This document shows positions 48,438-57,755 of a DNA stretch of 64,000 bases, piece after piece. The position numbers and the translations under genes were made by a program. Under the pieces are notes generated by a model. That model was given only the letters and a program-made list of their open reading frames with translations, searched no databases and was not told the DNA's origin. Source of the DNA: JBOGNO01 sp050747245 (GTDB lineage Bacteria > Acidobacteriota > Terriglobia > Acidiferrales > UBA7541); the NCBI GenBank assembly GCA_050747245.1, contig JBOGNO010000004.1, forward strand, positions 1-64,000, read 5' to 3'. Within the stretch, counting starts at the first letter, position 1; each line of letters opens with the position of its first letter.

Positions 48438-48466
48438 TTGACTGCCAATTTCAATCAACATATCAT
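48438..48466 (+). promoter_or_regulatory. Sigma70-type promoter upstream of the 48.5-kb gene
   Basis: TTGACT (48438-48443), 17-nt spacer, TATCAT (48461-48466). Transcription would start near 48473, about 38 nt before the GTG at 48511. The region also separates the divergent murJ gene. Confidence 0.65.
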
Positions 48467-48510
48467 AAGTTTTTAAGATTAGCAAGAGTCTCTGAAAGGA
48501 TTCCCACTTT

Positions 48511-49002
48511 GTGAAAAGCCGGCCTTCAGCCACGACGCGCAAGAAAGTCGTCGTCGTTCTGCAAGATCGAAAAACCATCTTGGGATACCTCAATCCCTCA
48601 CGCTTGGGCCAAGTGGATGTCCTCGACCTTCTGACACTCGAGGGAGGCCATCGCGAAGTGGGAATCGATGAGGTTCGCAGCGTACATTTTGTCCGTGAAT
48701 TTAGAGATCAGGTCGAGATCGAGCGCAAAGCATTTTTCGCCCGCCCCAAGCTCGATGGGTTATGGGTGCGGCTGCGTTTCCCTGATAACGAAACTCTCGA
48801 AGGGTTGCTTCCCAATGACCTGCTTGACCTGCTGGCGAATGGCTTGCAGATTACGCCGCCCGATATGAACGGCAACACGCAGCGCATTTTTATCCCCCGC
48901 ATAGCCCTCGCAGAACTCAAGGTTTTGGGAGTGGTAGGCGTGGCCCGTCGAAAGGCTCCCGAAAAGGTAATTATGACGCAGCCCGGACTTTTCGAAGAAT
49001 GA
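48511..49002 (+). CDS. Conserved-looking hypothetical protein
   Basis: 163 residues from GTG with AAAGGA upstream. Two similar halves are seen: VVVLQDRKTILGYLNPSRLGQVDVLDLLTLEGGHREVGIDEVRSVHFVREF and LWVRLRFPDNETLEGLLPNDLLDLLANGLQITPPDMNGNTQRIFIPRIALAELKVLGVVG. Both look like a small beta-barrel with a (K/L)xxGxL turn and end in a strand with FV/VL, so it may be a tandem PilZ- or Sm-like fold. No catalytic motif, signal or membrane segment. Its stop is 105 nt before lpxD. Function is unknown. Confidence 0.75.
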   Translation: MKSRPSATTRKKVVVVLQDRKTILGYLNPSRLGQVDVLDLLTLEGGHREVGIDEVRSVHFVREFRDQVEIERKAFFARPKLDGLWVRLRFPDNETLEGLLPNDLLDLLANGLQITPPDMNGNTQRIFIPRIALAELKVLGVVGVARRKAPEKVIMTQPGLFEE

Positions 49003-49107
49003 TGGTGCTTCTTCCCGTTCTCTTCCCTGTTTCTCAATGAAAATGTTGTAAATTCTTTCTCGCGGCCGCTCAACGGCTTCATTCAGCTGTATATGAGGAG
49101 ACGCCCG

Positions 49108-50136
49108 ATGAAACTCTGGGAAATTGCGCGGAAGCTGGGATGCGAACTTGAGGGCGACCCTGAGATTGAAATCACCGGGGTGGCGGGAATCCGCGAGGCC
49201 GGACCTGGCCAGATGACCTTTCTTGCGAATCGCAAATACAGCGCGGACCTCGACACCACACGCGCTTCGGCCATTATCATTGCCCGGGACGCTGCGGAAA
49301 CGCCTGTTGCTTCATTGCGCTCGGAGAATCCTTATCTAGATTTTGCCCGTGCCCTGGAACTTTTCTATGCGGCGGAGCGCTACGTTCCAGGAATCCATCC
49401 GACGGCGGTAGTATCCCCTTCCGCGCACATCGGAATAGGAGCTCATGTCGGACCGTATTGTTTCGTGGCCGAGGGCGTGAATATCGGGCGCAACGCTGTT
49501 TTGCACAGCTTCGTCAGTATTTACCGCGGCGCGCATATTGGCAGCGACTTCTTTGCCCACTCGCACTCTGTCGTCCGCGAAATGTGCAGACTTGGTGACC
49601 GTGTGACACTGCAGAACGGCGTTGTAGTCGGCGGCGATGGTTTTGGGTTTGCTCGCCTTCCCGGCGGTAGCTGGTACAAAATCCGGCAGACCGGAATCGT
49701 CGTCATCAGTGACGATGTTGAAATCCAAACCAACAGCGCCGTGGATCGCGCCACCATCGGCGAAACGCGCGTTGGCCGCGGATCGAAGATCGATAATCTT
49801 GTTCAAGTGGGACACTCCTCCAAAATTGGTGAGGACGCTCTGCTCTGCGGCCAAGTGGGACTCGCCGGTTCCACTATTGTTGGCAATCGCTGCATTTTGG
49901 CTGGACAGGTGGGAATTGCCGGGCACCTGAAGATCGGCGATGGCGCGACAATCACAGCGCAGAGCGGACTCGGTACCGATGTGCCCGAAGGTGAAATGTA
50001 TTCCGGTACACCGGCGATCGAAGGTCTCGCCTGGAAAAAATCCATCGCCGTGTTCAATCGGCTGCCGGACCTGCACAGAGCCGTCCGCGAATTGCGGGCT
50101 GCGGTCAACCGTCTGGAATCCCTTAAGAAGACTTAG
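49108..50136 (+). CDS. lpxD: UDP-3-O-acylglucosamine N-acyltransferase
   Basis: 342 residues from ATG 49108, chosen for GAGGAG 8 nt upstream. The N-terminal uridine-binding domain (VAGIREAGPGQMTFLANRKY) is followed by left-handed hexapeptide repeats (GIGAHVGPYCFVAEGVNIGRN) with the catalytic-His segment VQVGHSSKIGED and a C-terminal helix. It adds the second acyl chain in lipid A synthesis, showing an LPS-bearing outer membrane. Its end overlaps the convergent plsC end by 14 nt. Confidence 0.95.
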   Translation: MKLWEIARKLGCELEGDPEIEITGVAGIREAGPGQMTFLANRKYSADLDTTRASAIIIARDAAETPVASLRSENPYLDFARALELFYAAERYVPGIHPTAVVSPSAHIGIGAHVGPYCFVAEGVNIGRNAVLHSFVSIYRGAHIGSDFFAHSHSVVREMCRLGDRVTLQNGVVVGGDGFGFARLPGGSWYKIRQTGIVVISDDVEIQTNSAVDRATIGETRVGRGSKIDNLVQVGHSSKIGEDALLCGQVGLAGSTIVGNRCILAGQVGIAGHLKIGDGATITAQSGLGTDVPEGEMYSGTPAIEGLAWKKSIAVFNRLPDLHRAVRELRAAVNRLESLKKT

Positions 50137-50872
50137 TCGGCGCGGTTGCCGCACTGCCTCGCAATGTTTGCTGTCCCTCGGGCAATCCCGCAGCCACACG
50201 GGAATGAATGCGCGCCAGCAATTCAGCTCGCTGCTGCATCGAATATGCCGCTGCGTCCTCAGGTCGGCCGAAGCGAACCGTTACTTCGCCCGGATGCACA
50301 GCAAAAGATCCCTTGGGCATCAAAGAAGCTGCCCCCGCTATCGACACTGGAACAACAGGAACGCGCGCGAGTATCGCCATCACGAAGCTGCCCTTCTTGA
50401 ATGTTCGCAAGCGCCCGTCGAGGCTGCGGGTGCCCTCGGGAAAAACAATGTACGAGATTCCCTTCTGCAGATGCCCGATGGCCTGGTCCACGCTTGCCGT
50501 CGCCGCATCGCGGTTGGAGCGATCAACCGGGATGACACTTCCCTGGCGCATGATGGTTGCGATAATCGGAATCCGGAAAACCTCCTTCTTGGCCAGAAAT
50601 GAGATGCGCTTCGGAATTGACACTGCGATGACCGGAGGATCAAGGATGCTCGAATGGTTGGCGACAAAAATACATACCCCCGCGGGGATATTCTCCCCGC
50701 CTTCCACTCGAATCCGAACACCGCCAATTCGCAGCGCAATGCCAAGCCCCCACATCGTTGCTTGGTATAAGCGATCCGCTGATCCAGACAGCGCGGTATA
50801 AAGGACTAAGGGAAGCCCCGCAAAGATCACCAGAACTGCCATGAACAGAACGACGCAGATTGTCCGAATCAT
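50123..50872 (-). CDS. plsC: 1-acyl-sn-glycerol-3-phosphate acyltransferase
   Basis: 249 residues: one or two N-terminal hydrophobic helices, the HxxxxD motif in VANHSSILDPPVI (about residue 72), and VFPEGTRSLDGRL, then VPVVPVSIAGA. It makes phosphatidic acid at the inner membrane. It overlaps the M61 protease gene by 4 nt. The last 15 residues are Ser/Thr/Ala-rich. Confidence 0.92.
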   Translation of the reverse strand: MIRTICVVLFMAVLVIFAGLPLVLYTALSGSADRLYQATMWGLGIALRIGGVRIRVEGGENIPAGVCIFVANHSSILDPPVIAVSIPKRISFLAKKEVFRIPIIATIMRQGSVIPVDRSNRDAATASVDQAIGHLQKGISYIVFPEGTRSLDGRLRTFKKGSFVMAILARVPVVPVSIAGAASLMPKGSFAVHPGEVTVRFGRPEDAAAYSMQQRAELLARIHSRVAAGLPEGQQTLRGSAATAPTKSS

Positions 50873-52695
50873 CGCGGAACTGTCGAAGAATTGCTGGAAG
50901 AAGCAGCGGGCGTATCCGTCGTGCCATTTAGCCAGCCTTCCCGGATCCTCTTTTGCCTCCCCGTTGCATCGGGGATCTCTTCAATCTCGTATCGTTTCTG
51001 CTCGCGCTTGCCAAGCGCGAACGTGACTTCCGCCTCTTTGCTTTCGTGACGAATCCAAAGATGGATGACATCGCCGGGAGCCCGTCCTCCCAGCGCGCGA
51101 AAGGGATTGCGGGGAAACGGATCGTCGCCGAGCTTCAACAGCACATCGCCGGGCCGAATTCCGGCAACCTCCGCGGTGCTTCCGGGCACGACTTCCTCGA
51201 CGAGGAGCAAATTCTCAGGGCCGCGCATGATGGAAAAACCGAAATCCGGCATTTCATCCGTCATGGACTTCGTGCGCAGTCCAGCGAGCCCCAGAAAATC
51301 ATCATAAGGAATTTCTGCGGTTCCCGCGATGTACTGGCTGAAGAAATCCTTCAAGCTTTTCCCCGCTACCCGCTCAGAAACTGCCTCGATGTCCGCGCTG
51401 TCGTCGTAGTAGCGTCCGCCCTGTCCGAACTCTTTCAACATCTCTCGCATTACATCGTCGAGAGAGGCGCGGTTGTCCGTTGCATCCCGAATCTCGAGAT
51501 CTAGAAAATCGCCGGCTATCTGGCCTTTGTTGTAGTACGAGATGCTGTATTCCGGCCGGTTGTAAATGTCGTACTTTTCGAGCCATGCGTCCAAGCTCGA
51601 TTCCTCGACGCTCTCCCATGATCGCGCGCGACGCGAGTCCAGCTCCGTCAGTTGGCCGGCAAGATCCTCAAGAAACCGCTCGCGATTCCAGATGCCGGAG
51701 CGAAGCAGCGAGTAACTTCCGTATGTGCTCGTGACCCCCTCGGCGAACCACAGAGCCCGCGTCCACATTTCTTTGGAATAATCCACGGGCTCGAGGCTCT
51801 GCGGACGTATGCGCTTCACATTCCAAGCATGGAAGAATTCATGTGCCGCGCCGCGCGGCGCCGATTCGCTAGAAGATGTGGCGATGGCCGTGCCATTGGC
51901 ATGCTCCATTCCCCCGCCGCCGGCAGTGCGGAAATCCCCAAAGTGAAAGAAGAAAGTATATTCCTTGAAGGGAGGCCCGCCCATGAGTGTAGTCTCGTAC
52001 CTCACGATTTTTTCGAGATTGTCTTGCAGTGGCGCTCGCTTCCAATTCTCCCCGTCCACAACGACACGGAAGTGCGCGCCGTTCACGTCGAATGCGAATT
52101 CCTCCGGTGTCCCAAGCTCCGCGGGCGCATCCACCATTGCGTCGTAATTTTCCGCCACAAATGTGCTTGCTTCACCGCCGGATGGTAATTCTTCCGTCGC
52201 CCTCCAAGACGGCGGCAGATCCAGATATTGCACCGAGGTATCCTCCAACCGTCGATCGGGCAAATAAAAAAGAATTTCAGCAAGATTTAGGAACGCATGA
52301 TGTGCGTTGAGCTGGGAATTAAACGGGCCCGGATCGTCCCAGTAAATCGCGTAAGAGATCTCTACGTCTCCTAGAGCGGGGGCCGCTTCTGGCGCGCTGG
52401 CATTGATGATCCACGTTTGCTTGTCGAGCTTGCGCACGGATAGCACTGCATCACTCTTAGTATCCAGCGAGCGCGCACTCACATTTTGCACGCGTGCGGC
52501 AAAATCCCGAATTTGATACAGCGCGTTCCAGGCGGGGATGGCCACTCTCAATTCGCGCCCGCCATCTGGAACCGTCATAGTGACGTGAAAAAGATGTTGC
52601 TCGGGATGCCCGACGGAGACGCGATAGTGAATAGTGGCCTCTGAAGCCGTCGCAAAGGCAATCAACAGCAGCAATAGAACCACGCAGCGTCTCAC
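50869..52695 (-). CDS. M61-family metalloprotease with PDZ domain, secreted
   Basis: 608 residues from GTG 52695, preceded by GGAGG; this start gives a signal peptide (VVLLLLLIAFATASEA) and a 4-nt overlap with mpl. The beta-sandwich N-terminal domain leads to the catalytic GAAHEFFHAWNVKRIRP (HExxH at about residue 300) and FAEGVTSTYG (third ligand Glu). A PDZ domain lies at about 480-570 (AEVAGIRPGDVLLKLGD). M61 glycyl aminopeptidases cleave N-terminal Gly/Ala. It is periplasmic or surface-exposed. Confidence 0.92.
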   Translation of the reverse strand: MRRCVVLLLLLIAFATASEATIHYRVSVGHPEQHLFHVTMTVPDGGRELRVAIPAWNALYQIRDFAARVQNVSARSLDTKSDAVLSVRKLDKQTWIINASAPEAAPALGDVEISYAIYWDDPGPFNSQLNAHHAFLNLAEILFYLPDRRLEDTSVQYLDLPPSWRATEELPSGGEASTFVAENYDAMVDAPAELGTPEEFAFDVNGAHFRVVVDGENWKRAPLQDNLEKIVRYETTLMGGPPFKEYTFFFHFGDFRTAGGGGMEHANGTAIATSSSESAPRGAAHEFFHAWNVKRIRPQSLEPVDYSKEMWTRALWFAEGVTSTYGSYSLLRSGIWNRERFLEDLAGQLTELDSRRARSWESVEESSLDAWLEKYDIYNRPEYSISYYNKGQIAGDFLDLEIRDATDNRASLDDVMREMLKEFGQGGRYYDDSADIEAVSERVAGKSLKDFFSQYIAGTAEIPYDDFLGLAGLRTKSMTDEMPDFGFSIMRGPENLLLVEEVVPGSTAEVAGIRPGDVLLKLGDDPFPRNPFRALGGRAPGDVIHLWIRHESKEAEVTFALGKREQKRYEIEEIPDATGRQKRIREGWLNGTTDTPAASSSNSSTVPR

Positions 52696-54134
52696 TTTGC
52701 GGCCTCCGATTTTGCTTCCAGCATTTCGAGTAACCTGCCGCACAGCCCGTCAAAACTGCCGTTGGACATGACCAGAATGAGATCGCCCGCAGATATTTCT
52801 TGTGCGAAGTATTTTGCTATTTCGGCCACCGAACTGAAGGCCCGCGCGCGCTTGCCGCGCTGTCGAACCTCCTCGGCGATTTGTTCGGGCGAAAGCCTCT
52901 CCGATTCGTCAAGCAATTGCGCTCGATTCACGGGCCCGATCGCGACGTTGTCTGCCTCGGCCAATACATCGGGCAGAATTTTCTCAAAAATTTTGCGCCG
53001 CATGGTATTCGAGCGAGGCTCAACGGCCAGCCAGACGCGCCTCCCGGGCCAGCGCGTGCGCGCGGCCTCAATCGTCGTTCGGATAGCCGTCGGATGATGC
53101 GCAAAGTCTTCCACGACGATGACTCCGGCAGATTCCCCTTTTACTTCCAGGCGGCGCCGCACGCCGCGAAAGGATTCAAGCGCTCGCTCGACCGCCTCGC
53201 ATTCGACTCCCCGGCCGTACGCAATCGCGCACGCCGCCAGCGCATTGAGCACGTTGTGCCGCCCCGCCAGTGGCATGCGGATTTTTGCGACTTCTGCGCC
53301 GCGGTACGCCACACGAAACTGAATATTTTCCTCGTTCCCGTTCCACTCTAGATCCCCCGCGCACCAGTCCAGTCCCGAAGACAGGCCGTACGTTTCCACG
53401 CGGCAGAATGCCTTTCGAACGCATTGCATTACTTCCGCACTTTCGCCCCATGCGACAACGCGGCCGCTCCGCGGGACAAGGTTCACAAGACGTCGGAACT
53501 GCAATTCGATCGCGGCCAGGTCGGGATAAATGTCTGCATGATCATACTCACAGGAAGTAAGGACTAGTTCCTGCGGGTGATAGTGAAAGAATTTCGGAGC
53601 CCTATCGAAATACGCAGTTTCGTATTCGTCGCCTTCGATGATGAACTCTTCCCCGCCCCCTAGCCCGTAGCTGCGCTCGCCAAAATTGGGAACCACGCCG
53701 CCGACAAGAAAATCGGGTCGTCGCCCCGCCGTTTGGAAAATCCACGCAAGCATGGCCGTCGTGGTGGTCTTGCCGTGAGTGCCGGCAACCACAATCGGCG
53801 TTCGGCCCGGCAGAAAAAACTGCTCAATCACCGCCGCCATGGACATGCACGGGATGCGCTCGTCGAGCGCGTATTCGAGCTCAGGATTGCCCCTCGCGAT
53901 TACATTTCCTACGACCACTACATCCGGCGCAGGCTTCAAATTCTCTTCGGCATATCCTTCCTTCCAAGGGATGGCGAGTGACATGAGCAGGGTAGAGGCC
54001 GGCGGATACACATTCACGTCTGATCCTGTCACGTAGTAGCCCCGTTCCTTCAACATCCCGGCAACCGGGGACATCGCCGCCCCACCGATACCTAGAAGGT
54101 GAATGTGACTCCCGGCGTGTGGCACGGCATTCAC
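52692..54134 (-). CDS. mpl: Murein tripeptide ligase Mpl
   Basis: 480 residues. It is a Mur ligase: HLLGIGGAAMSPVAGMLKERGY Rossmann loop, VVAGTHGKTTTTAMLAWIF ATP loop, EYETAYFDRAPKFFHYHP and VVEDFAHHPTAI. The EGDEYETAYFD segment and lack of MurC-type extras favour Mpl, which reattaches L-Ala-gamma-D-Glu-DAP to UDP-MurNAc during murein recycling. It overlaps ldcA and the M61 gene by 4 nt each; ldcA makes the tripeptide it uses. Confidence 0.92.
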   Translation of the reverse strand: MNAVPHAGSHIHLLGIGGAAMSPVAGMLKERGYYVTGSDVNVYPPASTLLMSLAIPWKEGYAEENLKPAPDVVVVGNVIARGNPELEYALDERIPCMSMAAVIEQFFLPGRTPIVVAGTHGKTTTTAMLAWIFQTAGRRPDFLVGGVVPNFGERSYGLGGGEEFIIEGDEYETAYFDRAPKFFHYHPQELVLTSCEYDHADIYPDLAAIELQFRRLVNLVPRSGRVVAWGESAEVMQCVRKAFCRVETYGLSSGLDWCAGDLEWNGNEENIQFRVAYRGAEVAKIRMPLAGRHNVLNALAACAIAYGRGVECEAVERALESFRGVRRRLEVKGESAGVIVVEDFAHHPTAIRTTIEAARTRWPGRRVWLAVEPRSNTMRRKIFEKILPDVLAEADNVAIGPVNRAQLLDESERLSPEQIAEEVRQRGKRARAFSSVAEIAKYFAQEISAGDLILVMSNGSFDGLCGRLLEMLEAKSEAAK

Positions 54135-55099
54135 GATTGTTTACCTCGCTTCAGCCTCAAGGTAGGTGCTGCGCAGGCGACCTCCAGGATTTCAAGCCGG
54201 CCTGCACCCCCGGACGAGAGTCGCGCACGCACTCCCAGCGGAATCGTGAGCATGGGCCGCTCCGTGTGGCCAACGCGTGCTCCCCACACGACACAAATTT
54301 TTAGCGGCGCGAGCAGCCGCCTGCAGGTATCGCGCACGCTCGCACTTCCCGCAGGAGGATCGCATTCCGGAAATTCACCTAGAATGATTCCGCGAACGTC
54401 TGACAGCTTGCCTGCGAGCTTCAATTGCATGATCGCGCGATCCACTTGCCACGGCTTCATCCCTCGGTCTTCAAGAACCAAAATCGACCCGCGCGTTTCG
54501 ATTTCGGCCTGCGTTCCAAGCGCGGACGTCAGGAGTGTGAGACAGCCGCCTAAGAGAACTCCCTCCGCCATTCCCGCGAATAATTTCTCCCCGTCCAAAT
54601 CGATCGTCCAACTGCGCTGCGTTTGAGTGATCGAATTCATCAGCGAATCGAGATCGTAGCCATGCGGCGCATCGGCGCCAGCGTCAAATCCTGCCGCAGC
54701 CATGGGGCCGTAAAACGTTACCCAACGGAGCTTTCGCCAAAGCAAACATTGCAACGTCGTGATATCGCTGTAGCCCATCAAGATTTTGGGATGTTTGAGG
54801 CGGCGCAGATTCAATCGCTCAATCAGATAGTTCGAGCCGTACCCTCCACGCGCGCACACGACGGCGGTGGAATCTTTTTCTTCGAGAGCGATTTGCAGCT
54901 TCGCGGAGCGCTCATCGGCGGAGCCCGCAAAATATCCTCGCTGTGCGAGAACGCTAGTGTCCCATCGCGGGACGTATCCCAGCCGCGCGAGCTCTGCACA
55001 GCCTTTGCGCAAACGGTCTTCTTCGACAGGACTCGCGGGCGCAACAATCCGCACTGTCTCTCCGGACGCCAGTGCGAACGGTTTTGTCGGTTTGCCCAT
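54131..55099 (-). CDS. ldcA: LD-carboxypeptidase (S66)
   Basis: 322 residues. The nucleophile Ser is in LMGYSDITTLQCLL (near residue 107), with VCARGGYGSNYLIERL before it, VLEDRGMKPWQVDRA and the catalytic His in ARVGHTERPMLTIP. LdcA removes terminal D-Ala from muropeptide tetrapeptides in the cytoplasm, giving the tripeptide for Mpl. It is the first gene of the four-gene overlapping cluster. Confidence 0.93.
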   Translation of the reverse strand: MGKPTKPFALASGETVRIVAPASPVEEDRLRKGCAELARLGYVPRWDTSVLAQRGYFAGSADERSAKLQIALEEKDSTAVVCARGGYGSNYLIERLNLRRLKHPKILMGYSDITTLQCLLWRKLRWVTFYGPMAAAGFDAGADAPHGYDLDSLMNSITQTQRSWTIDLDGEKLFAGMAEGVLLGGCLTLLTSALGTQAEIETRGSILVLEDRGMKPWQVDRAIMQLKLAGKLSDVRGIILGEFPECDPPAGSASVRDTCRRLLAPLKICVVWGARVGHTERPMLTIPLGVRARLSSGGAGRLEILEVACAAPTLRLKRGKQS

Positions 55100-55206
55100 G
55101 TGAGGATTGAGGATAAGAAATTTTCCGCAACGCGTCCAGCAAGGCGAACAGCTCTGGTTCTACATGATGCAGAGGCCGCGATTTGCAAAATAGCTTCCGC
55201 CGGGAA

Positions 55207-55872
55207 TTACTCGTGGACCGATGCCAAGGGAACCACTTCACATTTAGCCTGGAGCGCGCTCAGTCGGAGCACAGCCTTTTGCTGATGCGGGCGGCTCACC
55301 TCGGCGTCAAATTCAATGACGGATTCGTTGCCGAATCGCTGTATGCGGAAATTCTGCATCGGGATTTTCAGTTCGTCGAGAATCTCATGAGCTTGCCTCA
55401 GCGTGTTTTCGGCGTCCAGGGTCGTCAGCCGAAACGTTACCGTGCGCATGCTGATTCCCGCCCGATCTTCGAACCAGCCCAGCCCGACAAGACCACTGAA
55501 GGCCAAAAGTGTGGCAAAGATCGCAGTGGCGTATTGTCCCGTGCCCGTGGCCATGCCGATGCTTGCGAGGATGAAGATCGTGGCCGCAGTCGTGAGGCCG
55601 GTGACACCCCCACGCTCACGAATAATTGCACCCGCACCTATGAATCCAATCCCGGGAATGATTTGCGCCGCGATGCGCGCGGGGTCGCCCCCGTGTGCCT
55701 GTGACGAACCGAGTGAGAGCAACGTGTAAAGGCACGCGCCGACCGTGATGAACATGCATGTGCGCATTCCTGAAGGCTTCCCGCGCAGTGCGCGCTCCAC
55801 GCCGATGCCTGATCCCAGGACGGCGGCAAGCAGAAGTTTGAACACTACGACAGAACTCAGGTCAAACAACAT
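55207..55872 (-). CDS. MgtC/SapB-family membrane protein
   Basis: 221 residues with four or five hydrophobic helices in the first 140 (VVFKLLLAAVLGSGIGVERALRGK, ARIAAQIIPGIGFIGAGAII) and a cytoplasmic C-terminal domain of about 75 residues. The ERALRGKPSGMRTCMFITVGA and GIGFIGAG motifs identify the family. MgtC-like proteins modulate Mg/phosphate homeostasis and F-ATPase in some pathogens; the role here is unknown. A strong GGGGGG lies 6 nt before the ATG. Confidence 0.9.
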   Translation of the reverse strand: MLFDLSSVVVFKLLLAAVLGSGIGVERALRGKPSGMRTCMFITVGACLYTLLSLGSSQAHGGDPARIAAQIIPGIGFIGAGAIIRERGGVTGLTTAATIFILASIGMATGTGQYATAIFATLLAFSGLVGLGWFEDRAGISMRTVTFRLTTLDAENTLRQAHEILDELKIPMQNFRIQRFGNESVIEFDAEVSRPHQQKAVLRLSALQAKCEVVPLASVHE

Positions 55873-55928
55873 CGAACACCCCCCAAAGTGGGCGGATTTT
55901 ACTACAAGAGCAGCTAGGACGGCCCTTT

Positions 55929-56837
55929 TTAGAGGCGAAATGCCGTCAACGTAAAGAAGGACCGCGCACGCGCACCAATCTCTCTGCGCGTGAGCCTCCT
56001 CAGTCGCTCGAGGCCAAACCTCTCCACGGTGAAACTGCCCAGCACCGAGCCATAGACCATGGCGCGCCGAAGAGTGCCTGCATTCACGTGCGCGGCTCCG
56101 GCAAGATATCCCATGAATCCGCCTGCAAATGCGTCGCCTGCTCCCGTAGGGTCGTGAACTTCTTCAAGCGGATATCCCGGGATCGAAAATATAAAATCCT
56201 TGTGGACCATAAGCGCTCCATGTTCCCCGCGCTTGATTACCAGCGTCTTGGGGCCCATCCCGAATATGTGCCGCGACGCGTGAAGTAGATTCTGTTTGCC
56301 GGAAAGCTGCCTGGCTTCATCGTCGTTGATCATCAGGATGTCTACGCTCTCTAATGTCTCCCGCAGTTCCTTGGGCGTGCGTTCGATCCAGTAATTCATC
56401 GTGTCCAGCGCAACCAGCTTCGGACGGCCCCGGACCTGTCGCAGCACCGAGCTTTGCAAAGATGGATCGATATTGGCGAGAAAAATATGCTGAGAATCGC
56501 GATACGCGTTCGGCAGTTTTGGATTGAACCCCGCAAAAACATTCAGCTCGGTGGTCAGTGTGGTCCGGTCGTTCGGATTGGCGCCGTAACGCCCCGCCCA
56601 AAAGAATGTCTTCCCAATTGCGTGTTCCAGTCCCTCGGTGTCAATTCGCCGCCCGCGGAAAACCGCTTTGTCACGTGCGGTGAAATCGTCTCCCACAACA
56701 CCAACCAGCCGAACACGGGCGAAAAAACTTGCCGCGAGCGCAAAATAGCTGGCTGCGCCACCCAGCGTTCGCTCCGCTCGGCCGAACGGCGTTTCGATCG
56801 AATCGAATGCTACCGATCCAACTACTAGAAGTGACAC
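55929..56837 (-). CDS. PfkB-family carbohydrate/nucleoside kinase
   Basis: 302 residues with the ribokinase fold: LLVVGSVAFDSIETPFG start, AASYFALAASFF, VIKRGEHGALM and the anion-hole/catalytic DPTGAGDAFAGGFMGYLA (Asp near 234). It lies 12 nt after mtnP, so it may act on a product of nucleoside or methylthioribose salvage; this is inference only. The family includes adenosine kinases and sugar kinases. Confidence 0.88.
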   Translation of the reverse strand: MSLLVVGSVAFDSIETPFGRAERTLGGAASYFALAASFFARVRLVGVVGDDFTARDKAVFRGRRIDTEGLEHAIGKTFFWAGRYGANPNDRTTLTTELNVFAGFNPKLPNAYRDSQHIFLANIDPSLQSSVLRQVRGRPKLVALDTMNYWIERTPKELRETLESVDILMINDDEARQLSGKQNLLHASRHIFGMGPKTLVIKRGEHGALMVHKDFIFSIPGYPLEEVHDPTGAGDAFAGGFMGYLAGAAHVNAGTLRRAMVYGSVLGSFTVERFGLERLRRLTRREIGARARSFFTLTAFRL

Positions 56838-56849
56838 CTTCGCTCCAAT

Positions 56850-57755
56850 TCAGGAAATGTATTTGCCGATGATTGCGGTCAGGCGCTTTTTGGTAGCCGC
56901 GGGAATCTTCTTGCGATCGGTGATGAGCGCGTGCTCGAGCGCCGCGCCGCATCGGCATGTCCGCTCCACCGGCATGTTCTGCAATCCTTCGCGGATCACT
57001 TTCTGCACGTTTTCAGCATTGCGGCTCAAATTCTCCATCACTTGCGAGGCCGTGACGGAGTCGTGTGACGGATGCCAGCAATCGTAATCCGTAATCATGG
57101 CCACGCTCGCGTAGCAAATTTCCGCCTCGCGCGCGAGCTTCGCCTCTGTCGCGTTGGTCATGCCGATCACATCAAAACGCAACTGCCGGTACACGTGCGA
57201 TTCCGCCAGAGTCGAAAACTGCGGCCCCTCGATGCAGACGTAGGTGCCGCCGCGATGCACGCGGACGCTCGCTCGATCACACGCGTCGCCTACAACTCTG
57301 GAGAGCTGCTCGCAAGTGGGCCTGTCGAATGTGACGTGGCCCACGAGCCCCCTCCCGAAAAAAGTTGAGACGCGCCCGTGCGTGCGGTCAATGAATTGAT
57401 CGGGAATCAGAAAATCCAGCGGTGGAAGGTCTTCGCGCAATGAGCCAACGGCGCTCACCGAAATGATCCGCTCCACGCCAAGCAGCTTCAACGCATAAAT
57501 GTTCGCGCGATAGTTGATTTCGCCCGGCAAAATCCGATGGCCGCGCCCGTGGCGCGCCAAAAATGAAATGCGCCGCCCTTCGAGCGATCCGATGAGAATC
57601 GCATCGGAAGGCTCGCCAAATGGCGTGCGCACGCGCACCTCGCGCGCCTCTTTGAGGCCGCTCATGCTGTAAAGCCCGCTTCCGCCGATAATTCCCAAGC
57701 GCACGGAATCGTCTCTTCGGCGCCTCCCCGAAGCAGATTTCCTCGCCGCCACCAT
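56850..57755 (-). CDS. mtnP: S-methyl-5'-thioadenosine phosphorylase
   Basis: 301 residues from ATG 57755, sharing one base with the MBL stop (TGATG). RLGIIGGSGLYSM phosphate loop, GRGHRILPGEINYRANIYAL, CIEGPQFSTLAESHVYR, IGMTNATEAKLAREAEICYASVAMITDYDCW are MtnP motifs. It phosphorolyses MTA from polyamine or SAM metabolism into adenine and MTR-1-P. Related purine phosphorylases cannot be excluded, but TNATEAKLA and TDYDCW favour MTA. Confidence 0.93.
   Translation of the reverse strand: MVAARKSASGRRRRDDSVRLGIIGGSGLYSMSGLKEAREVRVRTPFGEPSDAILIGSLEGRRISFLARHGRGHRILPGEINYRANIYALKLLGVERIISVSAVGSLREDLPPLDFLIPDQFIDRTHGRVSTFFGRGLVGHVTFDRPTCEQLSRVVGDACDRASVRVHRGGTYVCIEGPQFSTLAESHVYRQLRFDVIGMTNATEAKLAREAEICYASVAMITDYDCWHPSHDSVTASQVMENLSRNAENVQKVIREGLQNMPVERTCRCGAALEHALITDRKKIPAATKKRLTAIIGKYIS

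Noticed and set aside
46844..48454. 536-residue open frame overlapping murJ
   Set aside because: Shadow frame; murJ has the clear family motifs.
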